Source: Trametes villosa
Lineage: Eukaryota; Basidiomycota; Agaricomycetes; Polyporales; Polyporaceae
Direction of reading: 5' to 3'
DNA: 64,000 bases
Assembly: GCA_002964805.2 (NCBI GenBank)
Contig: PUDQ02000001.1
Location: forward strand, 4,488,001-4,552,000
Shown here: positions 45,106 through 57,056 of the stretch, one piece after another
Layout of the letters: every line of letters begins with the position of its first letter
How positions within the stretch are numbered: position 1 is the first letter of the stretch
Made by a program: the position numbers and the translations under genes
The notes under the pieces: model-generated
The model's database searches: none
Seen by the model: only the letters and a program-made list of their open reading frames with translations
Told to the model about the DNA's origin: nothing

Positions 45106-47000
45106 TTACAACTTGCTCTTGAACTGATCCTCGGTGACGCCCTTGCCCATCGCAGCAGTCGAGGACACGCCGCCGGTGACGGTCTTCATGAGGTTGTCCA
45201 TGTAGTCTGCACCACTCCACTGTGGACACAACAGAGTCAGCGACGAGGCTATAGGCGCAGGGGGAAGAACATACCCTTTGGTGAGTGAGCACGTCGCAGT
45301 CGATCTCGCGTTCACGCCTCTGGATGAGCTCGACGTAGGCCTTCATGCCCTCTGTCGCAAACGAGCGGGCGAAGAGGTCGCTGATGTACGCGTTCGAGTG
45401 CAGACCACCGAGCTACAACCGCAAATATCAGCACTATGCCCACCCATACGCGGCACGACGCCGACTCACCGTGATGAACTGCCACACGAAGCCGAGCTTG
45501 CCGAGCTCCCACACATACGCCTTCATGTCGTCCGCGTTCAGGCCCGCGGCCTCCCAGTTGAACGACGGACTGAGGTTGTACGCGAGCCACTGCTCGGGGT
45601 ACACCGCGTGCACGCCCTCGGCGAACTCGCGCGCCTGCGCGAGGATCGGCTTCTTCGTCTCCATCCACAGCAGGTCCGAGTACGGCGCGAACGCGACCGC
45701 GCGGTTGATCGCGCACTGCGTCCCGCCCTGGTACCGGTAGAAGCCCTCGCGCGTGCGCGGCGCGTCCCAGTCCCAGAACGGCGCCTGCCGCAGCCCGAAC
45801 TCCTTCTGCGCGATCGCGACCGCGCCCGTGTACGACGCGTGCGCGATGCGCTGCGCGAAGCGCTGCAGCGTCTGCTCGTTCGCGCCCTGCGCGCGGAGCG
45901 CGTTCGCGAGCGTCGTCGAGAAGAGCTGGATGTTCGCGGCGGCCATCCACTGCTCCTCGACGGCCTCGAGCGCGTCGCCGGTCTTGCCCGCCTTCTCGGC
46001 CTCGTTGAGCTCGACGACGAGCGGGCGGAGGTTCGGGTTCGTCGAGCCGAGGATGAACGGGTGGTCGCGCTCGTCGACGTTCGTCGTGATGAGCGTCGCG
46101 GCCTCCGAGTCCGTGCGCGCGATGACGAGGTTGTTGACGCCCATGATGTCGAACTGGAGGCGGATCGCGACGAGCCGGTTGATGTGCTCCTGGATGGGCA
46201 CGAGCACCTTGCCCGCCATGTGCCCGCACTTCTTCGTGCCCGGCGCCTGGTCCTCGATGTGGATCCCCGCGGCGCCCTTCTCGACGAACATCTTCGCGAG
46301 CTTCATCGTCGCGGTGAGGCCGCCGTGGCCGGTGTCCGCGTCAGCGACGATGGGCCGGAGGTAGTCGATGACAGGCGTCTCGGCGAGTTCCTTCTCTGAC
46401 AGGCGTGACCGCAGTTCGCGCTGCTTGCGGTCGTGGAAGAGCTGCGCCATGAAGAGGTGCTCGACCTTGTTTGGTACGGTGTTTGAAGGATAGTCTAGAG
46501 CACTGGTTAGTGCCACGCTCAAAAGTTATGAAACATCCGAGCGTACCAGCAAGGTCGGGTCCGGGCTCGTTCGTGCTAGACGCAGTGCTCGACGACTGCC
46601 AGCCGGAGACGTAGACGGTCTCGAGGTATTTCGCCATCTGGGTCACCTGCACCGGGTCAAGTCTAGAACACGCCACTTAGTTTTTGCCGGTGTCAGAACA
46701 ACCGCGCAGACACTCACGCGCCGTAGGTGTGCGAGGGCGTGCCGTTCCTGAAGCGCTCCGAGAGGATGCGCCAGAGCTTCTTCGCCTGCACATCAGAAGG
46801 GTAGGAGATGGGGAGCGTGCCGCGCTTCGACACGACCTGCGCCGCAGTGTACGGCCGCTTGGTCTGCGAGAAACGGGGGTCCTGGAGACGGTGCGCCGTT
46901 GAACATCGACATTGCGCTCAGGGGCACGGGCTGAACATACCTTCCACCACTGCTCGACCTGGGCGACCTCGGCCTGGAAAGCTGCGCGTTCGTTGGACAT
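45106..47000 (-). CDS. icl1: Isocitrate lyase
   Basis: Exons 47000-46941, 46881-46718, 46662-46547, 46494-45470, 45412-45275 and 45219-45106 give 538 aa, the normal fungal length. The enzyme splits isocitrate into glyoxylate and succinate in the glyoxylate cycle, allowing growth on fatty acids and C2 compounds. The catalytic KKCGH is at residues 201-205. Also visible are [13 protein letters not shown] [18 protein letters not shown] (metal-binding acids), [16 protein letters not shown] and [13 protein letters not shown]. The C-terminus is QFKSKL, a peroxisomal PTS1 signal. In wood-decay basidiomycetes this enzyme also feeds oxalate formation (family knowledge). CCTCGG on the minus strand lies about 185 bases before the ATG. 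Confidence 0.97.
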
Positions 47001-47648
47001 GGCTGTTGTCAGAGGAGAGACGACGAAGAGAAGGGGCTCGTAGAGTGGTGGTGTCAGGCGAGGGACAAGGAGAGAGGAGGAGAGGGGGAGGAGGGGAATG
47101 CGGGGGCGCGGAACTGGACCGCAAGCACATTTGAATGTTCTGCGGGGCGAGGGCCGATCGCATGAAAGTGCGAGGCGCGCGCCGAGGGGGACAAGCCGGC
47201 GCATGTGATTGGGCCCTGCCCCGCCTGGGCGCTAGCCGACGTGGGGCCCCGCCCAGGCGCGCGGTGCGCCGTCCCCCGCCTCCGCACCCCCGCGTCGGCC
47301 GACGCCCGCCCGAACGCCCCCGACGCGGCGCGAGGCCGCGCCTGGACGTCTGCAGCTGCCACCTGTGGGAGTCATTGCGGCGTTGGGAGAGATAGAAGAC
47401 AGGGCGGGCCGCACATACGCACTAACACCGGCGCTGTGGGCGCACTTGGCGGACGGGCGATCGACGTACCTTCCAGGTGAGCGTGACCGGTAGCCGCGTT
47501 TCGGACTTTGGACGGAGGCCTTCATTATGATGGTGACGTCGGGCCTGCTTGCGCGCCGCTGTCTCTGCAAACATATGTTCTGCGTTGCGGGGGCGAACAC
47601 TCAGCAGCACGAGTCCGATGAAGCGGATACCATATGCACTCTCGACGT
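47001..47648 (-). promoter_or_regulatory. Upstream region of isocitrate lyase
   Basis: A GC-rich 648-base gap holding the isocitrate lyase promoter and the ALG7 3' end. No TATA box is evident. CCTCGG reads on the minus strand at 47182-47187. Confidence 0.4.
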
Positions 47649-49566
47649 CTACCGCCGGTTACCGTCGTACACGAGCCCAGCCAGTCCATACCGAACGAAG
47701 AACGCCACCAAGCTCCCGCAAACCTACGGAGGCAAAAGGGGTAGCCCAGACCGTCAGCGATCCCGTCTCATTTCCATCCACACACACCAGCCCCGCCCTC
47801 CCGCACACGCCGGGAATGCCGGGGATTGGACGCGAGTTCGCGAAAGGAAACGAGGGCTCACCTGCGTCGCAATCAGCACCTTCGTGAGGCTGTCCTCCCT
47901 CATCGGCCCGAGCCGGAGCAGAAACACGTTCAGGATCGTTAAATTCGTCGTGTCTGCCACCTCCCCCGTCTGCGCATCAAACGAGAGCTGCACGAGCCCC
48001 AGCGCGGAAAGCACACGGAGCACGAGCGTCGCGAGCGCAGTCGGGCGCTTGTCCTTGAATTCCGCGCGCGAGGGGTGCAGGAGGTGCGTCTCCGGATCGA
48101 ACCTGTGCACGGGGCCCCGTGGGGAGTCAGTCGCGGAGTTCGGAAATTGATCGCGTTCCCCGTGGGGTATTTGGGCCCGTCTGGAGCGAGAGAGTGAACG
48201 CACCTCGGAACGCGGTGTCGGGGGCACGGAACAAGTCCGAACAGCTGGGGACACGAGAGCACGAAGTTGAAGATCTGGGGCAGGAAGAAAAGCAGCAAGG
48301 TCTTGGAGAAATGCGCCTGGATGCCGACGACTGCAAAGGCCATTCCGGTAACGTAACACAAGGTATCGCCTGGGAAGGCGCGGGCAGGGTACCTGTCGGA
48401 GCGTTAGTTTAAAGGTGAAGAACCGCTGCCTCGGAGAATACGCACCAGTTATGGTACAGGAAACCGAGACAGACACCCAGCAACGGCAGCATAAAGTACA
48501 AGCTGAACAAATGCCGCTCGACGAGGATTCTGCTGCCGTAGGCCATCCCTGCACTCCAAACGCCTCCCACTTTCACGCCGTCCGTGACATGTGTTGGAAG
48601 AGGTATGCGGAAGCCGTACGCCCACGGCAGATACAGCAAGTCGTTCAGGATGACCGATACTGCAATGACTACCGCCTGCGAGACTTCCGAACCGTTGATT
48701 CCCGCGAGGATGTTGATGCTGTTGGTGCAGAAGGTGGAGAGGAGGGACATGTAGACATAGTACAACGGACCTATATAGAACAGTGAGCATGTAGGCCGTA
48801 TGCACCGCGTCATAGCCGCACGTACCGAGGTTGACCAGCGTGCCCAGAAGCCACCGCAGTGGAATAGGTACGACCACGTCGGTCGCCCCGCGTTCCGAGT
48901 AGTAGACTATGAGCAGCGGGATGCATGCGATGATGGGTATGGGGAGTTTGTGGCGCCACCGGATGTCGAAGACATCGTCTAGGAAGCCCAGGATCGTGGA
49001 TATCAATAGGGAGAGGATGGATGACAGATATACTGCTAGCTTGCAAAGGCGGACGGCCAGGATCGGTCAAACGGACTTGCAGGAGCACTGTGCCTACTCA
49101 CTTGATGGTGGGGAAACTCATTGACTACTATGCCTTCGCGCGCACCCTTCGGTGCGTCATGGCCATTGGTGATAGATTCCGAGAACGCGTAGGGAATAAA
49201 TAGGATGAGGAGTAGGATATACAGTGATGCGCAGACGAGCCCCTGGCTCTCTGGGCTGGTGAGCGCACATAGTCAGCACTGCGCGCACATCTGAATTATC
49301 ATGTAGACTCACATTGGCGTATCATAAGTCTTCAGCAAATCCCTGCCCTTCAGGTTGGCGCGTATGAATGTAGGGCCCAGCGCAGGGACCAGGTAGAGCG
49401 AACCGAGGAACGCAAAGATAGAGAATCCAAGCGCGGCATGTAAGGCGGGCAATGCAGGTGCGGGCTCAATCAGAGGCCGAGCGAGGAACCAAGTCGCGGT
49501 AGGAACTAGCGCGAAGAGCAGGACTTGTGGAAGTGGGCGCGGTCGCAGAGCCTGTGCCTGCGCCAT
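47649..49566 (-). CDS. alg7: UDP-GlcNAc:dolichyl-phosphate GlcNAc-1-phosphotransferase
   Basis: Seven exons: 49566-49313, 49255-49102, 49039-48826, 48770-48446, 48392-48204, 48102-47862 and 47723-47649, exactly 483 aa. It transfers GlcNAc-1-phosphate to dolichyl phosphate at the ER membrane, the first step of lipid-linked oligosaccharide synthesis and the tunicamycin target. Family motifs: [17 protein letters not shown] after the first membrane helix, [17 protein letters not shown] (metal-binding acids), the highly conserved [35 protein letters not shown], and the C-terminal [14 protein letters not shown]. Multiple hydrophobic helices fit the ten-helix topology. The final 75-base exon carries the conserved C-terminus. 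The ATG at 49566 is the only one before the first helix. Confidence 0.96.
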
Positions 49567-50254
49567 GGTAGCACGGCAAGAAAGAGAGATTTCCCGGTAG
49601 AGGATGCGTATGTACGTGCCAAATTACGCCCCGACAGCAGAGGTTGAGTACAAGCAGCCTGAGGGAGAGTGCATTGGTTTGGACGGAGAGCAGCGTCGCG
49701 GCAAATCCGAATCGCGCGCGGGCGTGGCGGAAGACGTGTCGATCACCGCCAGAACGCGCCCCACGTGGCGTACGCGCCGGGCGTCTATATGCATAGTGTC
49801 CCGCTCGCTGCTCGGGTCGACCGACCCAGCCCTCCTCCGGAAGCCCACAGCAGCTTGCTGGTTCGTGAAAAGGAGGCATAACGGTACGCATGATACTATA
49901 TCATATTCTAGCCAACGTCGTGCTGCGTGTGCTAGTATGCTGGCAGGACTCGGAGACTTGCCAGTGAGATGAGGAAATTGACGTAGTGCCGCGCTGACCG
50001 CCGCGAGGCCGTTGACATAATTCGAGCCGAGACGTCCTCGCGCAACGCTGAGTATACGTGTCTCCTCAAGCCACCATAAAGCATTCACTGCAACTCGATT
50101 GGTGGGACACTTCCTCCTAGTCGCATTCACGCAAATTGCCCTCTGGGACTCAACCCCCGCTCACTGGTGCATCATACTTGCATTTATCAACTCTTGCGCA
50201 GCGTTCATTCGCTCCCATCGCATTCCGCATCACGAGTCAACTTGCAGTCTCGGT
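49567..50254. other. Divergent intergenic region
   Basis: It separates ALG7 (minus) from the plus-strand gene at 50255 and must carry both promoters. Several short overlapping frames look like shadows. Confidence 0.45.
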
Positions 50255-51296
50255 ATGTCGACTGACGCGGAAGCGGAACCTGTGTCCGATCCCCAGGACG
50301 CAGACCCATTCGCCGACGTACTGTACTTCCCAGACCTTAGGCGAGGCGATGTAACCCTAAATTAGGGCGTGGGAAGGGGGAGGGTAGGCGATGGGTGGCC
50401 GGGGACAGGGGGACACAGGCGATATCATTCGCCCAGAGCCATTAGGCGCCCGTGACTAAGCAGAAATACCGAATTCGGCGGAGGGGGGCTAGGCGACGGG
50501 TGGCCGGGGACATAGGGACAAGCGCCCAAATAGGCGCGGCGACGAGGGCCTCGGGACAGGGGACATCGCTTAAGGTCTGGGAAGTACAGTAAGTTCTGCA
50601 AGCGATGCAGCGCACTGAGGCGAATGTTTTCGCTCACGATCCGCTACAGTGCCCACTCCCGTCGGTTGATCCGCCCCCTCATCCCACTCTCGAGCCCACG
50701 GCCCGTGCCGAATACCCGCCCGTGCCAGACGACATGGACAAAAGCCCCGTTCACTATCTCCTCGGTTGGCCTGATTGCAATTTGACTCGGCGACGTCTCG
50801 AGGAGATCTTCATGAAAAACGGATACGTGCCGGACCGTCGCTGGGACGACATAAACTCAATGGAATACGCGCTCTGGCTATACCGGCACCTGAAGACAGA
50901 TGTGCTTCGATATCCGCACATCTGGCTTCTCCTCGAGCGTGAGGTGCCCAAAGATTACCATGACAAACCTCGCAGACTGCTCTCCCGGCAGGAAGCAGAG
51001 ACGAAGATTGTCGTCATTTCTGCGTCTCACCCCGCATACTACGATGGCTGTCGCCCCACCCAGGCTCAGTACCGCTTCCTAGTCGAGCTTTTCGGCGAGG
51101 AACCCGTGTGGTTCAAAGACGATAGCGAGATCGAGAAGTCGGACTGGGATTGTCGCGAAGGCCGGCTCAAGTGGTATGATGGCATATGCTATTACTGTCG
51201 TCGCCTAGGTGCGTCTTCGGAAGGGGGTTGCGTTATGGACTTCTTCCGCTATTAATTTATCTGTTATCAGGTTCGAGGGGTGTAGGTCGTTCATGA
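50255..51296 (+). CDS. Hypothetical protein F, paralogue of gene G
   Basis: Exons 50255-50350, 50650-51208 and 51271-51296 give 226 aa. The core reads LLGWPDCNLTRRRLEEIF, EYALWLYRHLKTDVLRYPHI, ISASHPAYYDGCRPTQ, FLVELFGEEPVWF and CYYCRRLG. Gene G at 55919 shares the same sequence of motifs and the same three-exon plan, including a 26-base last exon and a donor at the same codon, which is why I prefer this model to the unspliced reading. No known domain; the CxxC near the end might bind metal. The first intron is unusually long (299 bases) and contains an inverted copy of the end of exon 1. The exon 1 assignment is less certain than the rest. Confidence 0.65.
50320..50592. repeat. Inverted repeat around intron 1 of gene F
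   Basis: ACTGTACTTCCCAGACCTTA at 50320-50339 recurs in reverse complement at about 50573-50592, followed by a similar GCGATGT on both sides. Inside lie two direct copies of a GGCGAYGGGTGGCCGGGGAC unit (near 50386 and 50488). It looks like a small inverted insertion that carried part of exon 1. Confidence 0.75.
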
Positions 51297-51757
51297 TCAT
51301 GTATCGCACATTACGGATTACGCTGTTTTTGTCAACTATTACGAAGATACAGGCATGGATGCGGAGATTGGCGACCATGACTGGCAATACATGATGTGGT
51401 ACTTCTCGTCATGATGAGGCTACCACGAGCAGACACAACACACATCGGTGCCATGGTGGCGGGGTTGTATAGCGAGCGCCGCGATTGCGCCGCGTCTGTC
51501 ACAGTGACTCTCTACGCACAGTGTGAGGAGCACGCATGCCGCAGTGGGAACCGGGAGTTCCATGATATCGGTACCCCAAAACACACGACACTAGCAGGAC
51601 GAAGAGCAGAGAGGAATGCAGATATGTCTACAAGTACAAAGCGTTCAAAGCACAACAAAACTAGATCCTCAGGTGTACCCATCCAACGAGAGCAATCCCC
51701 TGCCTCGACAATCACTATCACGAAAACTACTGTCCGAGCCCCGCCTGGATATCGCCG
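51297..51757. other. Convergent intergenic region
   Basis: It lies between the stops of gene F (plus) and the FunK1 kinase (minus); the overlapping short ORFs have no recognisable content. Confidence 0.5.
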
Positions 51758-54636
51758 CTACTTCGACGCCTCTCCGGAAGCCAACCGCTTCTGATTCTGT
51801 ATCCTCCCGCTGCGCCTCAAGCCTGACTCTGACGAGGTTGCTCCAGCCGGCGCCGGAGGCGGGCCCATCACGTTCGTCCTCTGCCGCTTGGTGCGGCCCT
51901 CCGTGCGAGGCTCTGACGTCGACACCCCCTGCGAATGCAAGTCCAGGTCTTCTTCCATCACATTCAAATCGAAGGACCGCTTCTTCGAGTGAGTCGCCAG
52001 GGTGGGTAGTGGAAGCGATCGAGCGACCCGCAGGTCCTTGGGCTGCCGTCGCCCTGTCCCGCTCCCGGTAGCAGCTCTGAGACTAGGAGCCGTTCTGAGA
52101 GCAGCCTTCGCCTTCTTGGCCGTGCCATTGACCGGTGCAATGCCGGTGCGCCCTTCGCCATCGAGCAGGGTACAACGGCGCCAGTCGGTCTTGGGCCAGC
52201 CTGGCATCGCTATGGCGTCGTTGAAGACCTTCAGCATGGGCTCGTAGTCCAGGGGGATTGAGGAGACATTTCTGCGCAGGGTGGGTAGATGATCGAGAAC
52301 AAGCAGCGAAAGCTCGTTTAGGAGATAGGTGAGTGGTTTGTTGAGGGGTATGTTCATGGTAGACTTCTCCAGCCAGTTCCTCTTCGCGCTAGCGCTGAGG
52401 TTGTCGTTGCCAAACGTGAATATGTCGTCGCAGAGGTCTTTCCCCCTCGCATGGCCGTGCTTTGTGTGGCGCACCACGACCCAGAGGAGCACCCAGTAGA
52501 ACGACTCGAGATCGTGGCAAGTGGTGTGGATGACACCTTTGTCGGAGTCAAGTATCTCGAACGCCATGAAGAAATATGTGCCCTGCGTTCCAGTCAGAAT
52601 CCCGCGGCAGTTGAAGCCCGAAAGAGTAGAGGCACATACCGTGCGCTCCTTGTAACGGGCGGGGTCATCTTCGTCAGCCGAAGACTGGGTTGGTGCCGCA
52701 CTGGAAGACTTGGCGGATGGCGATTCCGTAGGTGGCTTCTCGTCGCTGGACTTATCAGCAGGGTCAGGCCCCATTGAGCTGTAGTCGTAATCGTGAAGGA
52801 ACCCAGTAAACGAGCTCTCCCCAGCGGGTTGGTCCGCGATCAAGATGTTGCCCACGCTAATGTCGCGATGCAGTACGTGCGCCTTCTCCCATGCTAGTCG
52901 ATGACCTAGAGAGACGTCACGGTCAGTGGACGAAGACGGCTTCAAACGTCGTACGCCGCTCACCTTTAATCGCGTCGCGTACGGCACAGACGAGCTCGAA
53001 TGTATCCACGAATCCTGTCAATGGACGGCCGACGTCGTCAATGACGATGCGCATGTGGCTGCGATCGTGGTGCCAATTCTTCTCGCCCTTGACGAGTCGC
53101 CATGAGTAGGTCTGGTGCTGCGGGTATCGAAGCGGGAAGTCTTCTGTGGGGATGTAGTGTTCCGGGGCGAGGTCACTAGAAGCCAGCGGGGAGTCTGCGC
53201 TGCCAGTCGACGAAAACAATCTCGAGGACGCCGAAGGGACGGAAGGGCCGGAACTGGGTAAGTCCTCGGAGTGGGATCTCGCGTCCTCTAATCCTTCGCG
53301 ACGGCGCTGAGTCGCCTTCCACCAGCGCAGCTCAAACTCTCCGAGGTCCCCACCGCATTCCATCTTCGCGAGCCCGTACCAGTCCTCGTCCGAAATGTTC
53401 GTGTTCAGCCTCTGGTAGAACTTCGCCTCGGCCGTCCGGACAAGCTGCCGCCAGGCTTCTTTCAGTATGCGGGGCTTGACGGGGACGGTCCGGGTCGGGT
53501 CAGGCACAAGCCGTCCGTCCTGCCAGATGCGAGTGTCTTCGATGGCGCGCCACACCATCGTCGCGCGCGAGAACAGCCGGCCATTCACGTCGAGCATCTG
53601 GTAGAGAATGTATGGCACACAGCGGCCTGTCTTCTCGTCATAAACTTCGACGCGCCGGCCCTTTGCGATCTCCTTTACGTGCTTCTCCCAGTCCTTGGCC
53701 TTCGCCCGCTGCAGCTCGTCTTTGGCCCAGGCTTGACTCTCCGTGTCGAGCTTCATGACCGTTGGGTCGCAGCCGACGACCGTATCGCCGACCGCGGGGT
53801 GCGTGAAGTGCCAGAGGAACTTCTGGAGTAGACGCGCGCTGCCGGGCTCCTTGATGTCGAACCCGTTCGATACGAGGGCGCACGTGTGGTCGAAGCGCGC
53901 GAGCCGGACGGTGTCGCCATAGATGCCGATGACGAAAGCCGCGAGGAAGCCATGAGTGAGCATTAGGTTGCGCGCGTTCTTCGCAAGTTGCTCGATTGTA
54001 GCTGTGTGTTCCTTCCCGTCTCGGTCAAACGGATCTTGCTTGCTGACGCTCTTGCTCTCGATCACCATCGAGATGCCCTGCCATGATGCGTCGCCGAGAG
54101 GCTTTCCTGGGAAGGAGACGGAGATGTCTGGGGCGGTGTGGTGGTGGTGGGTGATGAACTCGTCGAAGGGGAAGTTGAGCTGGCGCTTGAAGGTGTTGGC
54201 AAAGGTCAGCTTGTTGGCCTTAGGGAAAGGCTTGACAAGCTTGCTAAACCCGGACACCTAGAAATGCGTCAGACTCGGTGTCGCAGAGATGACGAGGTCT
54301 GTGGCTAGCACGTACCAGATTGTCGTACTCAAGGAGTTCCCTGCCCGCTCCAGGAGTGTACTTCTTGAACGTGGCCTTTAGGTCGCCGTCCAACTTGGTG
54401 TAGGGTGTGGAGGATGGGAGGAGGGTGTCGATGAAGTCGTCGATGGTCTCCCCGTAGATGTTGATGCGACCGCTGAGCTCGCTCGCCCAGGCGTCCTTGA
54501 CGGCGGGGCTTGTTCTCAGCGTATCTGAGTAGCATTTAACCGGGTGTTCGCCCTTTTGCCGGCGAGGCGTGGATTCCGAAGCCATACCTGAGGAGTGAGA
54601 AGCAGAGTCGCAGTAGGAGCGCGTTGAAATCGACAT
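51758..54636 (-). CDS. FunK1-type fungal protein kinase
   Basis: Exons 54636-54316, 54257-52964, 52905-52640 and 52582-51758 give 901 aa. FunK1 kinases are a basidiomycete-expanded family thought to act in multicellular development. The N-terminal half has the family's nuclease-like-looking module (FPFDEFITHHHHTAPDIS, SMVIESKS, ARNLMLTHGFLAAFVIGIYG). The kinase part has HVLHRDISVGNILI near residue 550 with an intact HRD and a DYD in place of DFG (FLHDYDYSS). GTYFFMAFEIL and HDLESFYWVLLW, the usual FunK1 motifs, follow. The C-terminal 130 residues are basic and Ser/Arg-rich, with SKKRSF and GRTKRQR as likely nuclear signals. An in-frame intron before GTYFFMA was removed because it restores the family spacing. 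Confidence 0.9.
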
Positions 54637-55918
54637 CTTATAGCGCGGCTCTGTGGTGGCGTTTTGGGCGTTCGAGGTGGTGGCTAAGATGAACAATGGA
54701 GAGAGGGTCCGAGGGAGGCGCGCCCAAGCGCCGATCAAGCCATGCATAATCAAAAATCCGTCGGAGTTTCCCATTAGCGCAGCTCATTTTCCACATATCA
54801 GGATATGCATAGACTCACCGCTGAGAGAGAAATCGCGTCGTACTTGGGAGTCGACTGTCCGCTACCCCTTGGATATGCTTGCGACAAAACGAGAGCAGTG
54901 GGCAGCTAGCTGAAGGAAGTGCGGATGGGGCGCGGGTAAGACGGCACTTTTGAGTATCTGGAGAAAAACGCCTTTGGCAAGTGCCGAGAACCCGGCAGTG
55001 AGGACAATAGGTCCCATCCCCGTTGTTTGTTAGCACATGTTTCGACGCTCAGGTGCTTTCCGCTTACCTCCTCCACCCGCTGAGTCGGATCGGATGAGGG
55101 TCGATGCCGTTCCCGCAAGCAAGCAGCTACTTGGGTTTTCGAATAGCTCGCCAGTTTCAAAGGTTGCGCCGTCCGGTACTTAGTCGTCGAGTACCGTGAC
55201 AGGTGCGCCGCGACGAGTCGAACTTGGCTGACCTGCCTAAACGGTCAGAGCGCCCGGGCGCTTGATTAGTCGCTCATGATCCTGCTGGACTCCGGGTCAT
55301 GATCACCCTGCTCTAACCACTGCCCATTCCAGCAGCTTCACGGAGAGGATGAGGACTGCAAAATTTGCTGCCTTTTCCGCGAAAACAGCAACTCGTGCTA
55401 CTACATGCCTCAGAAAGCGCGGAGCTGCGTTAGAATACCTCGGTGAGCTAGGAGACACTGGCATCGAAAGTGTTGATTAACCTCTTCGAGCAGCAATATT
55501 CTAGTAGGCACTCGCTGGCAGTACTCCTGTATGGCGTACGTGGCCGGCAGCGGTGGGGGAAAGTGCCCTCGGTGTGTGCCTCGGAAATCTTGCACACGCA
55601 TACATACATTGAGTGATCGCATATGATACAGAAACGCGCGCAACTTGTAGGCCCCGTAGCCGATCGCGAGACACGAGGCAGTCGCATTGTTTCGAGGTAT
55701 GATTTCCTCCCCCTCCGGGGCTGGTTTACGAACCTAGTTTCGAGCGATCGCTGCTGTGCGACCGCGCCACCTCAGCGTCCCCTTCATCCGTAGCTCAGGG
55801 CTCAATTATAGCTCGACGCAACCTCTTCAGCGTACGTAGCTAGCTTGGACAGGCTCGAACAGCTTCGAACGGCAACTTGCTCACTCGTACACGAACAGGC
55901 AACTTCACTACCCGCCGC
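54637..55918. other. Divergent intergenic region, 1.3 kb
   Basis: It lies between the FunK1 start (minus) and gene G (plus). No supported gene. TCATGATC occurs twice near 55274-55301 around a short spacer. A weak minus-strand frame at 54906-55160 with an intron-like signal is not convincing. Confidence 0.45.
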
Positions 55919-56771
55919 ATGCACCCGCACCCTGACCCTCCTCTAGAAGCCGTCGACTGGAGTTCTTTCACACTGTGCGAGGAGTCAGATCCCTCGGGAG
56001 TGAAAACGCATATCTCGGAAAGCAGTGTACGTTCTCGTGGGCCGCGGCTGCTATACAGCATCGCAGTTGACCTCCGAACGCCGCTGATGCCTTGACCATA
56101 GACTCGGACCGAGCTAAGACCCAGGATCCAATTCCCCGAACGTCCCCGAGCCAATTCGCGAGTACCCATTACTCGTGCAGAATATCCTCCTTTTCCGCCC
56201 AACGCCGAGGTGGACGATTGGTACAACTTCCCTGGCTGGCCCGACAGCAAGAGCGCGTGGAAGCGTCTGTTCGATGGTATCAACGGCGAACCTGAAACCG
56301 TCAAATTCAGCCCAACAGAAGATGACGAAGCCGACATGGTTTTTTTGCACTATATCCTTTGGAAGATTGTACTGCATTACCCCCATTTCTGGTTCGTCAA
56401 CGAGCTAGAGGTTCCCGAGTACTACTACGACGGGTCTCGCATTGTGATCGCTCCTGCGGAGTCGGGGCCGAACATGACGAACATCGTGGCCATATCCGCA
56501 TCGGACCCTGTCTACCTGAACGGTTGTCGCCCTACCCAGGTGCAGTACAACTACCTGGTCGAGCTGTTCGGCGAGGAGCCGGTATGGTACAGGGACCGCA
56601 CGTTGAAGGAGTCATGGGACGGTGGCAGGCCCGGTACCCGGTTGAACTGGAATGACCAGATTTGCCACGATTGTCGTCGCCCAGGTGCGTCTCGGTACGC
56701 AATCTGCGCTGTATACTCATTAAAATTATGAGGTTTGTGCTTCAGGGCTGCGAAAGTATAGGCAGGCGTGA
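55919..56771 (+). CDS. Hypothetical protein G, paralogue of gene F
   Basis: Exons 55919-56026, 56102-56684 and 56746-56771 give 238 aa. Shared with gene F: a Pro-rich run AEYPPFPPN, FPGWPDSKSAWKRLFDGI, LHYILWKIVLHYPHFWF, ELEVPEYYYDG, ISASDPVYLNGCRPTQ, YLVELFGEEPVWYRD and CHDCRRPG before the last intron. The tiny last exon encodes only eight to nine residues (GLRKYRQA). No signal peptide, membrane helix or known domain. Genes F and G lie on either side of the FunK1 kinase in the same orientation, which suggests local duplication around it or insertion of the kinase between them. Confidence 0.72.
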
Positions 56772-57056
56772 ATAGTAATGAGCAACGGGTGTTACGCCCA
56801 TTTCTCCAAGCTTCAGGCGATCGTTTGCGTACCCTCGAGACAATCATGCATCCTTTGAGAGCTAGCCACTCGAGACGGCGTGTTGTGGCCGAACCACTTG
56901 CGAACTGTTGTGGGAGCAGAAAATGATGGATGGAATAACGTACTGACTAGGTGCCTATTACTATCATAACAAGGGTCACAACATACTGGAACATGGGCGT
57001 ATAACGCGTCAACGGGAGCAAGAGCACGATGAACGATCGGCAGTGACATCGCACGG
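56772..57056. other. Convergent intergenic region
   Basis: It contains the 3' ends of gene G and SMC6; nothing else is seen. Confidence 0.5.

Noticed and set aside
45278..46399. 373-aa plus-strand ORF opposite isocitrate lyase
   Set aside because: Mirror frame of a highly codon-biased gene, dominated by Arg, Leu, Glu and Val; the minus strand carries all isocitrate lyase motifs.
55240..55320. Possible tRNA or hairpin RNA around the repeated TCATGATC
   Set aside because: No clover-leaf arms or T-loop consensus could be built; only a short palindromic repeat.
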